Below, in pieces: positions 9,746 through 18,834 of a DNA stretch of 64,000 nucleotides (the first letter of the stretch is position 1; each line of letters starts with the position of its first letter). The notes under the pieces were generated by a model. The model ran no database searches. It was given only the letters and a program-made list of their open reading frames with translations, and was not told the origin of the DNA. Origin of the DNA: Streptococcus suis. GTDB taxonomy: Bacteria > Bacillota > Bacilli > Lactobacillales > Streptococcaceae. A program made the position numbers and the translations under genes. The stretch covers positions 45,658-109,657 of the forward strand of contig NZ_JAIMEP010000006.1 of assembly GCF_019794555.1 (NCBI RefSeq), read 5' to 3'.

Positions 9746-10441
9746 ATGAAAGAAACAAGACCTATTATTGCCCTTGACTTTGCAGGTAAAGAAGAAGTTC
9801 AGTCTTTTCTGGAACAGTTCCCACCAGATGAGAAACTCTATGTAAAGGTTGGAATGGAGTTGTATTATGCGGAGGGACCAGGTATTATCAATTATTTGAA
9901 AGGCTGCGGTCACAGTATTTTTCTAGATTTGAAACTGCATGATATTCCTAATACCGTCGAGTCTGCTATGAAAGTCTTGGCAAAACTCGGTGTGGATATG
10001 ACCAACGTTCACGCTGCTGGTGGTGTTGAGATGATGCGGGCAGCACGAAGGGGATTGGGTAAGGATGCTGTTTTAATAGCGGTCACTCAGTTGACCTCTA
10101 CCTCAGAGGAGCAGATGAGGACGGACCAGAATATACAGACTAGTTTGCAGGAAGCAGTTGTTCACTATGCTCAAAGAGCACAAGAAGCTAGTCTTGATGG
10201 GGTGGTTTGTTCAGCGCATGAGGTGGCTTTGATTAAAGATGCTACGAGTTCTGATTTTGTGTGCCTGACGCCAGGGATTCGTCCGACTGGCGGTGAAGTA
10301 GGCGATCAGAAACGAGTTATGACACCAGCAGATGCTGCTCGAATCGGTAGTGATTACATTGTGGTAGGTCGCCCGATTACAAAATCAGAACATCCTTACC
10401 AGACCTATTTGTCTATTAAAGAGGAGTGGAATCGTGGATAA
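9746..10441 (+). CDS. pyrF: Orotidine-5'-phosphate decarboxylase
   Basis: It decarboxylates OMP to UMP, the last step of UMP synthesis. The catalytic Asp-x-Lys-x-x-Asp array is visible in [13 protein letters not shown]. The C-terminal phosphate-binding part is [23 protein letters not shown] and [12 protein letters not shown]. Length 231 aa is normal. The gene is preceded by a PyrR attenuator. Its stop overlaps the GTG start of the next ORF by eight bases, which implies translational coupling. Confidence 0.95.
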   Translation: MKETRPIIALDFAGKEEVQSFLEQFPPDEKLYVKVGMELYYAEGPGIINYLKGCGHSIFLDLKLHDIPNTVESAMKVLAKLGVDMTNVHAAGGVEMMRAARRGLGKDAVLIAVTQLTSTSEEQMRTDQNIQTSLQEAVVHYAQRAQEASLDGVVCSAHEVALIKDATSSDFVCLTPGIRPTGGEVGDQKRVMTPADAARIGSDYIVVGRPITKSEHPYQTYLSIKEEWNRG

Positions 10442-10760
10442 GGTTAATCAGGTTATAATCGATAGACCTCTCGGGTATATTGATAAATTTGTCAACCAGT
10501 ACCCCATCAATTACGGCTACGTTCCAAATCTATTGGCTGGAGATGGTGAAGAGCAAGATGTTTACATCATTTCCAAAGATGTTCGGCAGTCTTTGATAGC
10601 TTTCGAGGGGAAATTGGTCGCGATTATCCATCGCAGAGATGATGTTGAGGATAAATGGGTTCTGACAGGTCTTGATGAAAAACTTACCGTGACAGAAATA
10701 AAAGAGAAAACCAATTTCATTGAACAGTATTTTGATTCATGGATTGAAATGGTGGACTAG
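10434..10760 (+). CDS. Short family I inorganic pyrophosphatase-like protein
   Basis: The 108-aa protein has the start of a family I pyrophosphatase ([22 protein letters not shown], then [13 protein letters not shown]). In the classical signature D-x-D-P-x-D the middle Asp is replaced here by Glu (DGEEQD). The protein is well below the roughly 170 aa of classical enzymes. It begins with GTG, preceded by GAGGAG, and overlaps pyrF. Next to OMP metabolism, removal of the PPi made by PyrE would be a reasonable role, but that is inference. Activity should not be assumed given the altered signature. Confidence 0.7.
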   Translation: MDKVNQVIIDRPLGYIDKFVNQYPINYGYVPNLLAGDGEEQDVYIISKDVRQSLIAFEGKLVAIIHRRDDVEDKWVLTGLDEKLTVTEIKEKTNFIEQYFDSWIEMVD

Positions 10761-10898
10761 GAGAAATCTGTAAGAATTCAACAGGGGATAAATATAGTTT
10801 TTTGTAGGTTTCATAGATTGAACCAGTACTTTAGGAGTGACAGGCTATTCGGCGGGATGGTCATGTTGGAATGGTACGCATTTAGAAGGAGGTCTATT

Positions 10899-11531
10899 AT
10901 GACACTAGCAACAGAAATCGCATCACACTTATTAGATATTAAGGCAGTTCATCTGCGCCCTGAAAAGCCGTTTACATGGGCATCAGGTATCAAATCCCCT
11001 ATCTATACAGATAATCGTATTACACTATCTTATCCTGAAACTCGAAATTTGATTGAAGATGGCTTTGTCCAACGTATTGAAGAAGAATTTCCTGAGGTTG
11101 AGGTGATTGCCGGAACTGCCACAGCAGGTATTCCTCATGGTGCTATCATTGCAGATCGGATGAATTTGCCATTTGCTTATATCCGTAGCAAACCAAAAGA
11201 CCATGGTGCAGGGAATCAATTAGAGGGTCGCATCGTCAAGGGACAAAAAATGGTTGTCGTTGAAGACCTGATTTCTACTGGAGGGTCTGTTCTAGATGCC
11301 GTAGCAGCAGCTGAGCGTGAAGGCGCTGACGTTATTGGTGTTGTGGCAATCTTTACCTATGAATTGCCAAAGGCAGATCGTAATTTTGATAATGCTGGCG
11401 TGAAATTGGTGACGCTTAGCAATTATTCAGAGTTAATCAAAGTCGCAAAAGTACAGGGATATATCAATGCAGATGGTTTGAATCTGCTTAAAAAGTTCCG
11501 TCAAAATCAAGAAACTTGGCAGGAAGACTAG
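10899..11531 (+). CDS. pyrE: Orotate phosphoribosyltransferase
   Basis: It joins orotate and PRPP to give OMP and PPi. The PRPP-binding motif is [13 protein letters not shown]. The start at 10899 (210 aa) was chosen because AGAAGGAGG lies just upstream and the product has the family length. A longer in-frame ORF from 10818 adds 27 residues without family resemblance. The 138 bases before it contain no recognisable PyrR loop, so it is probably read through from pyrF. Confidence 0.94.
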   Translation: MTLATEIASHLLDIKAVHLRPEKPFTWASGIKSPIYTDNRITLSYPETRNLIEDGFVQRIEEEFPEVEVIAGTATAGIPHGAIIADRMNLPFAYIRSKPKDHGAGNQLEGRIVKGQKMVVVEDLISTGGSVLDAVAAAEREGADVIGVVAIFTYELPKADRNFDNAGVKLVTLSNYSELIKVAKVQGYINADGLNLLKKFRQNQETWQED

Positions 11532-11581
11532 ATTTAAAACGAGCCCACGCACGATTTCTGGGAACTTATCCTGTAAAATGG

Positions 11582-11587
11582 TATAAT
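11582..11587 (+). promoter_or_regulatory. Extended -10 promoter of the glycosyltransferase gene
   Basis: TATAAT preceded by TGG (extended -10) lies about 50 bases upstream of the start at 11640. The -35 is poor. Confidence 0.5.
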
Positions 11588-11639
11588 AGTCTCTAACGTA
11601 TTTTGAGAATACAATAATTGACCGTATGAGGAGAAGAAC

Positions 11640-12566
11640 ATGATTTCAGTTATCGTGCCTTGTTTTAATGAAGAAGAGGCAATTCCCTATTTTTACGATG
11701 CTATGGAAAAAGTTCGTAAGGAGATGGGGGAACAATTTGAGTATATTTTTGTCAATGATGGTTCAAAGGATGGGACATTAACGGTTTTACGCCAATTGTC
11801 TGGTCAAGACCGAGCTGTTCGCTATCTTTCCTTTTCAAGGAATTTCGGGAAAGAAGCTGCTCTCTATGCAGGTCTACAAGCTGCGCAAGGTGAGCTAGTG
11901 ACTGTCATGGATGTTGATTTGCAAGATCCACCTGAGATGTTGATGGAAATGAAGGCTATGTTGGCTGCCAATCCAGATTTAGATTGCGTTGGAACCCGTC
12001 GTGTCAGTCGTGATGGTGAGCCACCGATTCGTAGCTTTTTTGCAAAATTATTCTACAAATTGATGAATAAAATCAGCCAGGTCGAGGTAGTAGACGGTGC
12101 CCGTGATTTCCGTCTCATGCGTCGTCACATGGTAGATGCCATTCTATCTGTGTCTGAATACAATCGCTTTTCGAAAGGAATTTTTGCTTGGGTAGGATTC
12201 GAAACAGAATACTTGCCCTATGAAAATGTTGAGAGGGTCGCTGGCGAAACTAGTTGGTCTTTCTGGAAATTGCTTTCTTATTCTATTGAAGGAATCATCA
12301 ATTTTTCAGATACACCTTTGAATATTGCCTCCTATACAGGTTTCTTCACCTTCCTGTTGTCGCTAGTTCTAATGGTCTTTGTGGTTTTCAAAACCTTGGT
12401 GTTCGGAGATCCTACAATTGGCTGGCCGTCGACTATTTGTATCATCCTATTTTTGGGAGGTCTGCAGTTGATGACCATTGGTATTCTCGGTAAATATTTG
12501 GCAAAAGTTTTCTTGGAAACGAAGAAACGTCCGATTTATATTGTTAAAGAGAAAAGTTCAAACTAG
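11640..12566 (+). CDS. Membrane-bound family 2 glycosyltransferase (GtrB/DPM1-like)
   Basis: The 308-aa protein has a GT2 catalytic domain (residues about 1-225): ISVIVPCFNEEEAI for nucleotide binding and VTVMDVDLQDPPE with the metal-binding Asp cluster. Two transmembrane helices follow (about 235-260 and 265-290). This architecture is that of polyprenyl-phosphate glycosyltransferases, which load a sugar onto undecaprenyl phosphate at the inner face of the membrane for wall or glycolipid decoration. The sugar is unknown. It is nine bases upstream of ung and may share its transcript. Confidence 0.85.
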   Translation: MISVIVPCFNEEEAIPYFYDAMEKVRKEMGEQFEYIFVNDGSKDGTLTVLRQLSGQDRAVRYLSFSRNFGKEAALYAGLQAAQGELVTVMDVDLQDPPEMLMEMKAMLAANPDLDCVGTRRVSRDGEPPIRSFFAKLFYKLMNKISQVEVVDGARDFRLMRRHMVDAILSVSEYNRFSKGIFAWVGFETEYLPYENVERVAGETSWSFWKLLSYSIEGIINFSDTPLNIASYTGFFTFLLSLVLMVFVVFKTLVFGDPTIGWPSTICIILFLGGLQLMTIGILGKYLAKVFLETKKRPIYIVKEKSSN

Positions 12567-12575
12567 GAGCAGTTT

Positions 12576-13232
12576 ATGGAACATTCAGCTTGGCACGAAT
12601 TGATAAAGGCACAGTTGCCAGAGCATTATTTTGGTAAAATTAATCAGTTTTTAGATCATGTTTATGCTGTTGGAACCGTTTATCCGCCTCGTGAGAAGGT
12701 ATTTGCTGCCATTCAAACAACAACGGATTTGGAAGAGGTTAAAGTAGTTATTTTGGGACAGGATCCCTATCACGGACCTGGTCAGGCACAGGGCTTGTCA
12801 TTTTCTGTTCCGAACTCGGTACCAGCTCCGCCATCTCTTCAAAACATCTTAAAAGAATTGACGGATGATATTGGCGTCAAACAAGATCATGATTTGACAG
12901 CATGGGCGGAACAAGGTGTGCTTTTGCTCAATGCTTGTTTAACTGTTCCAGCAGGTCAGGCAAATGGACATGCAGGGCAAATCTGGGAGCCTTTTACGGA
13001 CGCTGTTATTAAGGTGGTCAATAGCTTAGACCAGCCTGTTGTCTATATTCTTTGGGGTGCTTATGCTCGCAAGAAAAAGGCGTTGATAACCAATCCAAAA
13101 CATCTGGTTATCGAATCTGCTCATCCAAGCCCTCTTTCAGCCTATCGAGGTTTCTTCGGAAGCAAGCCCTTCTCACAAGCAAATGCCTACTTGACTTCAC
13201 AAGGCAGAACAGGAATTGATTGGCTGCGATAG
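12576..13232 (+). CDS. ung: Uracil-DNA glycosylase
   Basis: It removes uracil from DNA. The water-activating motif [18 protein letters not shown] and the DNA-intercalating motif [13 protein letters not shown] are intact. Length 218 aa is normal for family 1. It lies between the glycosyltransferase and pyrC with short gaps (9 and 39 bases), so the three are likely co-transcribed. An ung-pyrC neighbourhood is common in streptococci. Confidence 0.96.
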   Translation: MEHSAWHELIKAQLPEHYFGKINQFLDHVYAVGTVYPPREKVFAAIQTTTDLEEVKVVILGQDPYHGPGQAQGLSFSVPNSVPAPPSLQNILKELTDDIGVKQDHDLTAWAEQGVLLLNACLTVPAGQANGHAGQIWEPFTDAVIKVVNSLDQPVVYILWGAYARKKKALITNPKHLVIESAHPSPLSAYRGFFGSKPFSQANAYLTSQGRTGIDWLR

Positions 13233-13271
13233 TAGATGGCAATGGCTTTGGTACTACAAAGGAGAATATGA

Positions 13272-14546
13272 ATGTTATTAGTGAAAAATGGTCGTGTATT
13301 GGATCCGCAATCCGGTTTAGACAAGGTTTGCGACATCTTGATGGACGGAAGTAAGATTGTTAAGATTGCGGAGTCTATTTCAGAAGATGTTGAGCAAGAA
13401 GTGATTGATGCGACAGGATTAGTCGTTGCCCCTGGTTTGGTCGATGTTCATGTTCATTTTCGGGAGCCTGGTCAGACCCATAAAGAAGATATTCATACAG
13501 GAGCTCTTTCTGCAGCAGCGGGTGGTTTTACTTCTGTTGTCATGATGGCTAACACTAATCCGACGATTTCTACAGTAGACACTCTGAATGAAGTCCTAGA
13601 ATCTGCTAAAAAAGAAGCCATCCATATTTATAGTGTGGCTACCATTACCAATCAATTTGATGGGCAAAATCTGACCGATTTTTCTGCCTTATTGGAAACT
13701 GGAGCGGTTGCTTTTTCGGACGACGGTATTCCTTTGACAAATGCTGGCGTGGTTAGAAAAGCTATGAAATTAGCCAAAGAGCAGGGCTGTCTCATCAGTC
13801 TGCATGAAGAAGACCCTGACCTGAATGGTGTCTTGGGACTCAACGAGCAAGTAGCTGAAAAACATTTTCATGTTTGTGGAGCAACAGGCGTAGCAGAATA
13901 CAGCATGGTCGCTCGCGATGTCATGATTGCCTATGAAACGGGTGCGCGTGTTCATATCCAGCATTTATCCAAAGCCGAGTCGGTCAAGGTGGTTGAGTTT
14001 GTTCAAGGTCTCGGAGCAAATGTTACAGCAGAAGTAGCACCCCAACATTTTTCACGGACAGAAGAATTACTTCTAAAAAAAGGTGCCAATGCCAAGATGA
14101 ATCCGCCGTTACGCTTGGAGAGCGATCGGTTGGCAGTGATTGAAGGATTGAAATCTGGTGTTATTTCTGTTATTGCAACGGATCATGCTCCTCATCACGC
14201 TGATGAAAAAAATGTAGAAGATCTCACAAAGGCCCCATCAGGAATGACAGGCTTGGAAACATCGCTTTCGCTTGGTCTGACTCACTTGGTAGAAGAAGGA
14301 CACTTGACGCTCGTGCAATTGCTGGAAAAAATGACTATTAATCCTGCCAAACTCTACGGCCTTGATGCTGGCTATCTTGCGGAAAACGGTCCAGCAGACC
14401 TTGTTATTTTCAATCCAGATGCAAATCGAACAATCACAGCTGATTTTGCATCAAAATCCGCAAACTCCCCATTTATCGGTGATAGTTTGAAAGGCGATGT
14501 CTACTTTACAATTTCAGATGGAAGCATCGTTTATCATAAAAAATAA
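13272..14546 (+). CDS. pyrC: Dihydroorotase
   Basis: A zinc amidohydrolase that cyclises carbamoyl aspartate to dihydroorotate. The metal motif [16 protein letters not shown] and the later histidines ([23 protein letters not shown]) are present. At 424 aa it is the long, class I type. It completes the pyrimidine genes in the window. carA, carB and pyrB are not here. A terminator follows at 14557-14587. Confidence 0.96.
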   Translation: MLLVKNGRVLDPQSGLDKVCDILMDGSKIVKIAESISEDVEQEVIDATGLVVAPGLVDVHVHFREPGQTHKEDIHTGALSAAAGGFTSVVMMANTNPTISTVDTLNEVLESAKKEAIHIYSVATITNQFDGQNLTDFSALLETGAVAFSDDGIPLTNAGVVRKAMKLAKEQGCLISLHEEDPDLNGVLGLNEQVAEKHFHVCGATGVAEYSMVARDVMIAYETGARVHIQHLSKAESVKVVEFVQGLGANVTAEVAPQHFSRTEELLLKKGANAKMNPPLRLESDRLAVIEGLKSGVISVIATDHAPHHADEKNVEDLTKAPSGMTGLETSLSLGLTHLVEEGHLTLVQLLEKMTINPAKLYGLDAGYLAENGPADLVIFNPDANRTITADFASKSANSPFIGDSLKGDVYFTISDGSIVYHKK

Positions 14547-14556
14547 AAGCATATGG

Positions 14557-14587
14557 AACTGTAGCTAACTTGGTTGCAGTTTTTTTA
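14557..14587 (+). terminator. Terminator after pyrC
   Basis: The eight-base arms 14557-14564 and 14574-14581 include two G-U pairs and are followed by seven T. Confidence 0.7.
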
Positions 14588-14882
14588 TCGTTAAAGCCAC
14601 ATTTAGATGCAACATTTAGGAAGTTAAGTCTTGCTGAGATGGAAATGATTGTGGAAGTGTTCAAAATATTATCAGGTATTCCAATGAAAATTTTAACGGT
14701 GACGTTTCAAATATCTGTATAACAATAAGGAATTCGTTCCAAAATTCATTTTTGAATACCTCAATGCCATTCTAATACAAATATTTTACGAACATTTTAA
14801 CTATGATAACGAATTCAATGTTTTTGTTTTTAGAAAAAAAAGTGTATAATAATTATATAACTCACTTAAGAAAGGTCGATTT
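14588..14882 (+). other. Intergenic region with a coding-like remnant and promoter
   Basis: This is the gap between pyrC and the 5'-nucleotidase. A frame open from within the terminator to a TAA at 14720-14722 reads like protein (LKPHLDATFRKLSLAEMEM and onward) but has no start or ribosome site, so it may be a gene remnant. TATAAT at 14845-14850 is the probable -10 of the next gene. The sequence around 14789 (TTTTACGAACATTTT) resembles a PurR box with one mismatch. Confidence 0.4.
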
Positions 14883-17066
14883 ATGAAAAAGAAAGATTTA
14901 TTGTTGCCTGTGTTGTCTACCCTGTTGTTGTCGCCGGTGATTTTGGCTCAACAAGTTCAAGCTGATGAAGTACAAACTGCAGATACCTCATCAACTATTG
15001 TCCAACAGACTGAAACTACAGGGACAAGTGCATCTAATCCAGAAGTGAACACTCCGGAGGCAATGTCTACTGTTTCAACAACGACAGAGGCTACAACAAC
15101 TGAATTATCAGCTGCGGAAGCGGCTATCGAAGCTAGTACCCCGACTGCAACTACTGATTCAATCGAAGCAGTTATCATACACACAAACGACGTTCATGGT
15201 CGAATTCTTGAAGAAAAAGGCGTAATCGGTGATGCCAAGGCTGCTGCAGTCATTGAAGAAGAACGTAGTAAAGTTGAAAATACAATTGTAGTGGATGCTG
15301 GTGATGCCTTCCAAGGACTGCCAATTTCCAACTCTACAAAAGGTGAAGACAGAGCCAATATCATGAACCAAGTCGGCTATGATGCCATGGCTGTTGGTAA
15401 CCATGAATTTGACTTTGGGATGGATCAAGCAATCAAATACAAAGAGACCTTGAACTTCCCACTATTGAGTGCAAACACTTACGTTAATGGGGCTCGTGTT
15501 TTTGAAGCTTCAACTATCGTTGATAAAACGCCAACTGTTGTCGGTGATGAATTTGTAGTTATCGGTGTCACTACACCAGAAACTGCTACAAAGACACACC
15601 CAAAAAATATTGAAGGTGTTACATTTGCAGATCCTATTACCGAAGTAAATAAGGTCATTGATGAAGTAGAAGCACGTGCACTTGCTGATAATCGTGTCTA
15701 TAACAACTACATCATTCTTGCGCACTTAGGTGTTGATGCGACTACTCCAGTGGAGTGGAGAGGTTCAACACTTGCAGAAGCCTTATCACAAAATACCAAA
15801 CTTGCAGGAAAACGTGTGATTGTTATTGATGGCCATTCCCATACTGTTCAATCTGCTACATATGGTGACAATGTAACCTATAACCAGACAGGTTCCTATT
15901 TGAATAATATTGGTAAAGTTACCTTAAAATCTGAACAATTATTGGGCGAAGCAAGTCTTATTTCTGCTGCGGATACGGCCTCTGTGACACCAGATTCTGC
16001 AATTACTGAGCTTGTGAATAAAATCAAAGCAAAATATGAAGCTGAAAATGCTCAAGTAGTGATTGAAAACAACACTGTTGAATTGAATGGTGAGCGTTCA
16101 AATGTTCGTGTACGTGAAACTAACTTAGGTAATGCTGTAACAGATGCTATCTACGCATATGGTCAAACAGGTTTCTCAAATAAAACTAGCCTTGCTGTGA
16201 CAAACGGCGGTGGTCTTCGCGCAACTATTGCTAAAGATCAACCGGTTACAAAAGGTGATATTATTGCAGTTTTACCATTCGGTAATATCATTTCACAAAT
16301 TACAGTGACTGGTCAGCAAATTTATGATATGTTTACCAAGTCTTTATCATCTACATTGCAAGTGAATCCAGAAACTGGCGAGATGCTTTTAGATGAAAAT
16401 GGTATGCCACTCTTTGAAGCTAGTGGTGGATTCCTACACATTTCAGGAGCAAATGTATTCTACGATCCAACGCTTCCTGTAGAAGAACGTGTTCTTCTTA
16501 TCGGTATTCTTAATCCAGAGACTGGCGAATATGACGCCTTGGATCTTGAAAAAACGTACTATTTAGCAACAAATGACTTCCTTGCTGCTGGTGGTGATGG
16601 CTACACAATGCTTGGCGGAGCACGTGAAGAAGGTCCGTCAATGGATAGTGTATTTGCAGATTACCTAAAAACTGCTGACCTATCAGCCTATGCAGATATC
16701 AACCCATATTCACGTATCATTCCTGTAAATTCAAGTATTGATACGGATGAAGATGGCTACCCAGACTTTATCGAAATTTTATTGGATACTGATCCAGAAA
16801 ATCCAGCCTCAAATCCAGAAACTGTTCCAGCCGAAAATACGGATTCACCATCTAATCAAGTACAAAATACTTCAGCAACGGACAAGAAGGCCCCAGTTGA
16901 TTCTCCGAAAGTAGGAGATAAAAAACCAGAAGTAGCAAGTCCAGTAAAAACTACAAAAGCAGGAGTCTTGCCAAATACTGGTGACCAGATGAATCTGACG
17001 CTCAGCCTGTTTGGTTTAGGTCTCGCGGGACTGGCAATGGCTCTACGTCGTAAAGAAGAAATGTAA
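14883..17066 (+). CDS. Cell-wall-anchored 5'-nucleotidase
   Basis: This 727-aa surface enzyme hydrolyses extracellular nucleotides, producing adenosine. It has a signal peptide ending near VQADE, then a Thr/Ser-rich linker to about residue 95. A metallophosphatase domain follows (HTNDVHGR, VDAGDAFQG, VGNHEFDFG, IDGHSHT), then a 5'-nucleotidase C domain (TNGGGLRATI, NDFLAAGGDGYTML). Near the C terminus is a Pro/Lys spacer, the sortase signal LPNTG at about 696, a hydrophobic stretch and the tail RRKEEM. It resembles the adenosine synthases of S. suis (Ssads) and S. pyogenes (S5nA), virulence-linked because adenosine dampens phagocyte killing. That identity is from memory. A PurR-like box upstream would fit nucleotide control. 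Confidence 0.92.
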   Translation: MKKKDLLLPVLSTLLLSPVILAQQVQADEVQTADTSSTIVQQTETTGTSASNPEVNTPEAMSTVSTTTEATTTELSAAEAAIEASTPTATTDSIEAVIIHTNDVHGRILEEKGVIGDAKAAAVIEEERSKVENTIVVDAGDAFQGLPISNSTKGEDRANIMNQVGYDAMAVGNHEFDFGMDQAIKYKETLNFPLLSANTYVNGARVFEASTIVDKTPTVVGDEFVVIGVTTPETATKTHPKNIEGVTFADPITEVNKVIDEVEARALADNRVYNNYIILAHLGVDATTPVEWRGSTLAEALSQNTKLAGKRVIVIDGHSHTVQSATYGDNVTYNQTGSYLNNIGKVTLKSEQLLGEASLISAADTASVTPDSAITELVNKIKAKYEAENAQVVIENNTVELNGERSNVRVRETNLGNAVTDAIYAYGQTGFSNKTSLAVTNGGGLRATIAKDQPVTKGDIIAVLPFGNIISQITVTGQQIYDMFTKSLSSTLQVNPETGEMLLDENGMPLFEASGGFLHISGANVFYDPTLPVEERVLLIGILNPETGEYDALDLEKTYYLATNDFLAAGGDGYTMLGGAREEGPSMDSVFADYLKTADLSAYADINPYSRIIPVNSSIDTDEDGYPDFIEILLDTDPENPASNPETVPAENTDSPSNQVQNTSATDKKAPVDSPKVGDKKPEVASPVKTTKAGVLPNTGDQMNLTLSLFGLGLAGLAMALRRKEEM

Positions 17067-17078
17067 GCAATTTTTTTG

Positions 17079-17105
17079 AAACAGGGTCTTCGGACTCTGT
17101 TTTTT
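17079..17105 (+). terminator. Terminator after the 5'-nucleotidase gene
   Basis: ACAGGGTC and GACTCTGT close a UUCG tetraloop (17081-17100) and run into T. It lies upstream of the Maf-like gene start. Confidence 0.8.
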
Positions 17106-17117
17106 AATGGAGGAACT

Positions 17118-17777
17118 ATGCAAACTGTATTTCAATATCAAAGAGAAGGCAAACGTGAACCAATCTCATCCTATGTCTTGCTCAGTAATTCACCACGCCG
17201 TAAGGAGTTATTAAAGTTCTTGAAACCACACATTACCTCTGTTGAAGTGAATGAACGAGGAATTGAAGAATATTTTATGAACCAATTTGCTTCCGATGAT
17301 TTTCTCACTCGGGCAGCTAAATCGTGTTGTGAGATTTCCAAGGCCAAGTCTGAGATCAAGTTGACCCCAGGTCATCTCTATATTTCGGCAGATACAATTG
17401 TAATCGCAGACGAACAGATTTTTAATAAACCAAAAGATTTGACCGAGGCTGAAGAGATGTTTCGATCCTATTTTGGCAAGAGTCATTATGTGGTGACCTC
17501 AGTTTGTCTACGAACGTCGGAATCACTGGATGTTTTCTATACGCTGGCACAGATTGATTTTGTTGACTATTATCCCGCACTAGAGGAGCTAATTCAGTCC
17601 TATATTTTTGAAAAGCAACCACTTGACAAGGCAGGTGCCTATGGTATTCAGGAGCTGGATCCACGATTTGTGGCGAGTATTTACGGGGATATTCATACCA
17701 TTATCGGTCTTCCAGTAGCGGAAGTATCTCGCAGGATATTTGACGACAGGGAGTGGGAAAGAACTCGATTGGACTAA
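17118..17777 (+). CDS. Maf-like nucleotide pyrophosphatase
   Basis: Maf proteins hydrolyse non-canonical or excess nucleoside triphosphates. The N-terminal motif LLSNSPRRKELL, the segment ISADTIV with its acidic metal ligand and KAGAYGIQ are the family signatures. The start at 17118 was chosen for GGAGG upstream, which removes 14 residues encoded across the terminator. The last nine codons and the stop (REWERTRLD) lie in sequence that is repeated at 29205 outside any gene, so the normal C terminus appears to have been replaced by a dispersed repeat. The catalytic core is intact. Confidence 0.82.
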   Translation: MQTVFQYQREGKREPISSYVLLSNSPRRKELLKFLKPHITSVEVNERGIEEYFMNQFASDDFLTRAAKSCCEISKAKSEIKLTPGHLYISADTIVIADEQIFNKPKDLTEAEEMFRSYFGKSHYVVTSVCLRTSESLDVFYTLAQIDFVDYYPALEELIQSYIFEKQPLDKAGAYGIQELDPRFVASIYGDIHTIIGLPVAEVSRRIFDDREWERTRLD

Positions 17778-18160
17778 AAAGAGTTCGTCAACAAGTCTTT
17801 ATTTCTAGTTGTTGAGCTGAAACAGTCTATCCCCGGACATCAATTTATGTGAGCTGACTACCGTCAGCTTATATCTCCCACTTTAAAAGGTCTCCCAGAC
17901 CTTTTAAACTCCCACCCCCGCATAGCTCCAAAGGTTCGGGGAACCTTTGGAGGCTGGAGATATAGCGAACAAAGTTCGCATCAGTCGTTAAGTCAGAGTA
18001 GTGACTGTTGGAGGTTGGAAATGGAGCGAACTTTGTTCGCAACAGTCGTAATGGTCAGATTTGGAGTGTGAAACACGAACAAATCTGCCAATCAACCACT
18101 GCGCTGAGATGTTGACACGAACTCTAAGAAGTGGCGCTGGGCTTTTTTTACACAGCCTCA
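17749..18160 (+). repeat. Dispersed mosaic repeat element, copy 1
   Basis: A left block (17749-17789) and a right block (18053-18125) recur at 29205 and 29270. The right block is identical over 73 bases. AGAGTTCGT (17780-17788) and ACGAACTCT (18117-18125) form 9-base terminal inverted repeats. The right block folds into a stem: AGATTTG/CAAATCT outside and GTGT/ACAC inside (18057-18086). Between the blocks this copy holds hairpins at 17884-17905, 17929-17951, 17965-17979 and 18025-18039. It also has two tandem units of about 41 bases and a piece (17819-17836) complementary to the repeats after guaA. No gene of its own was seen. Confidence 0.75.
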
Positions 18161-18209
18161 GAGCTGGCAGTCTGGTTTGTGATATAATGGAGGACGAAAA
18201 GGAGAGTTT

Positions 18210-18701
18210 ATGAGTGTAGACATTGAAAAATACAAGCAATTGGCCCTGCAGAAGCAAGGAGAACACAGAAAATTTCTAGCAAATCTCAAGAAAAGAGCGC
18301 CTAAGAATTTAGACAGAATCGTACAAGACATTCACGCAGAAGTCTTTTCTGAAATTGATTGTACAGAATGTGCAAACTGTTGCAAAACATTGGGGCCACT
18401 TTTTACCGAAGCTGATATTACTCGCATTGCCAAGCATCTTCGAATGAAACTACCTGTTTTTGAAGAGATGTATTTGCGAGTAGACGAAGATGGAGATAAG
18501 GTATTTCAGGCCATGCCGTGTCCCTTCCTAGGTGGAGATAATCTGTGTAGCATATATGATGCGAGACCAAAAGCCTGCCGAGAATTTCCTCATACCGATC
18601 GCAAAAAAATCTATCAAATCAACAATTTAACCATAAAAAACACCTTGATTTGCCCCGCAGCTTATCTCTTTGTTGAAAAACTGAGTGAAAGAATCAATTA
18701 A
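18210..18701 (+). CDS. YkgJ-family cysteine-cluster protein
   Basis: This 163-aa protein belongs to the zinc/iron-chelating YkgJ family. The cysteines are arranged as CTECANCC near residue 50, then CPFLGGDNLC and KACREFP about 60 residues on, and a final Cys in TLICPAAY. The set of conserved Cys probably binds a metal or Fe-S cluster. The physiological role is not established in the family. GGAG precedes the start and TATAAT is at 18183-18188. It follows the repeat element directly. Confidence 0.8.
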   Translation: MSVDIEKYKQLALQKQGEHRKFLANLKKRAPKNLDRIVQDIHAEVFSEIDCTECANCCKTLGPLFTEADITRIAKHLRMKLPVFEEMYLRVDEDGDKVFQAMPCPFLGGDNLCSIYDARPKACREFPHTDRKKIYQINNLTIKNTLICPAAYLFVEKLSERIN

Positions 18702-18774
18702 TTTTTTCCATTCATATTTGAATTTACTTCGTAGGATTTTTTAGAAAACTTCCAGACTAATTTTCAAACTTTTG

Positions 18775-18803
18775 TTGCAAACGCTTGCGTATTGCGTTAT
18801 AAT
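18775..18803 (+). promoter_or_regulatory. Promoter of the HAD gene with a near-cre site
   Basis: TTGCAA (18775-18780) and TATAAT (18798-18803) are 17 bases apart. TGCAAACGCTTGCG at 18776-18789 overlaps the -35 and matches the CcpA cre consensus in 12 of 14 positions. Confidence 0.55.
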
Positions 18804-18834
18804 ATCTTATATATCTCATAGATAGGAGAACTTC

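Noticed and set aside
17076..17117. Longer Maf-like start at 17076
   Set aside because: It would translate the terminator stem. The ATG at 17118 has GGAGG at the correct spacing.
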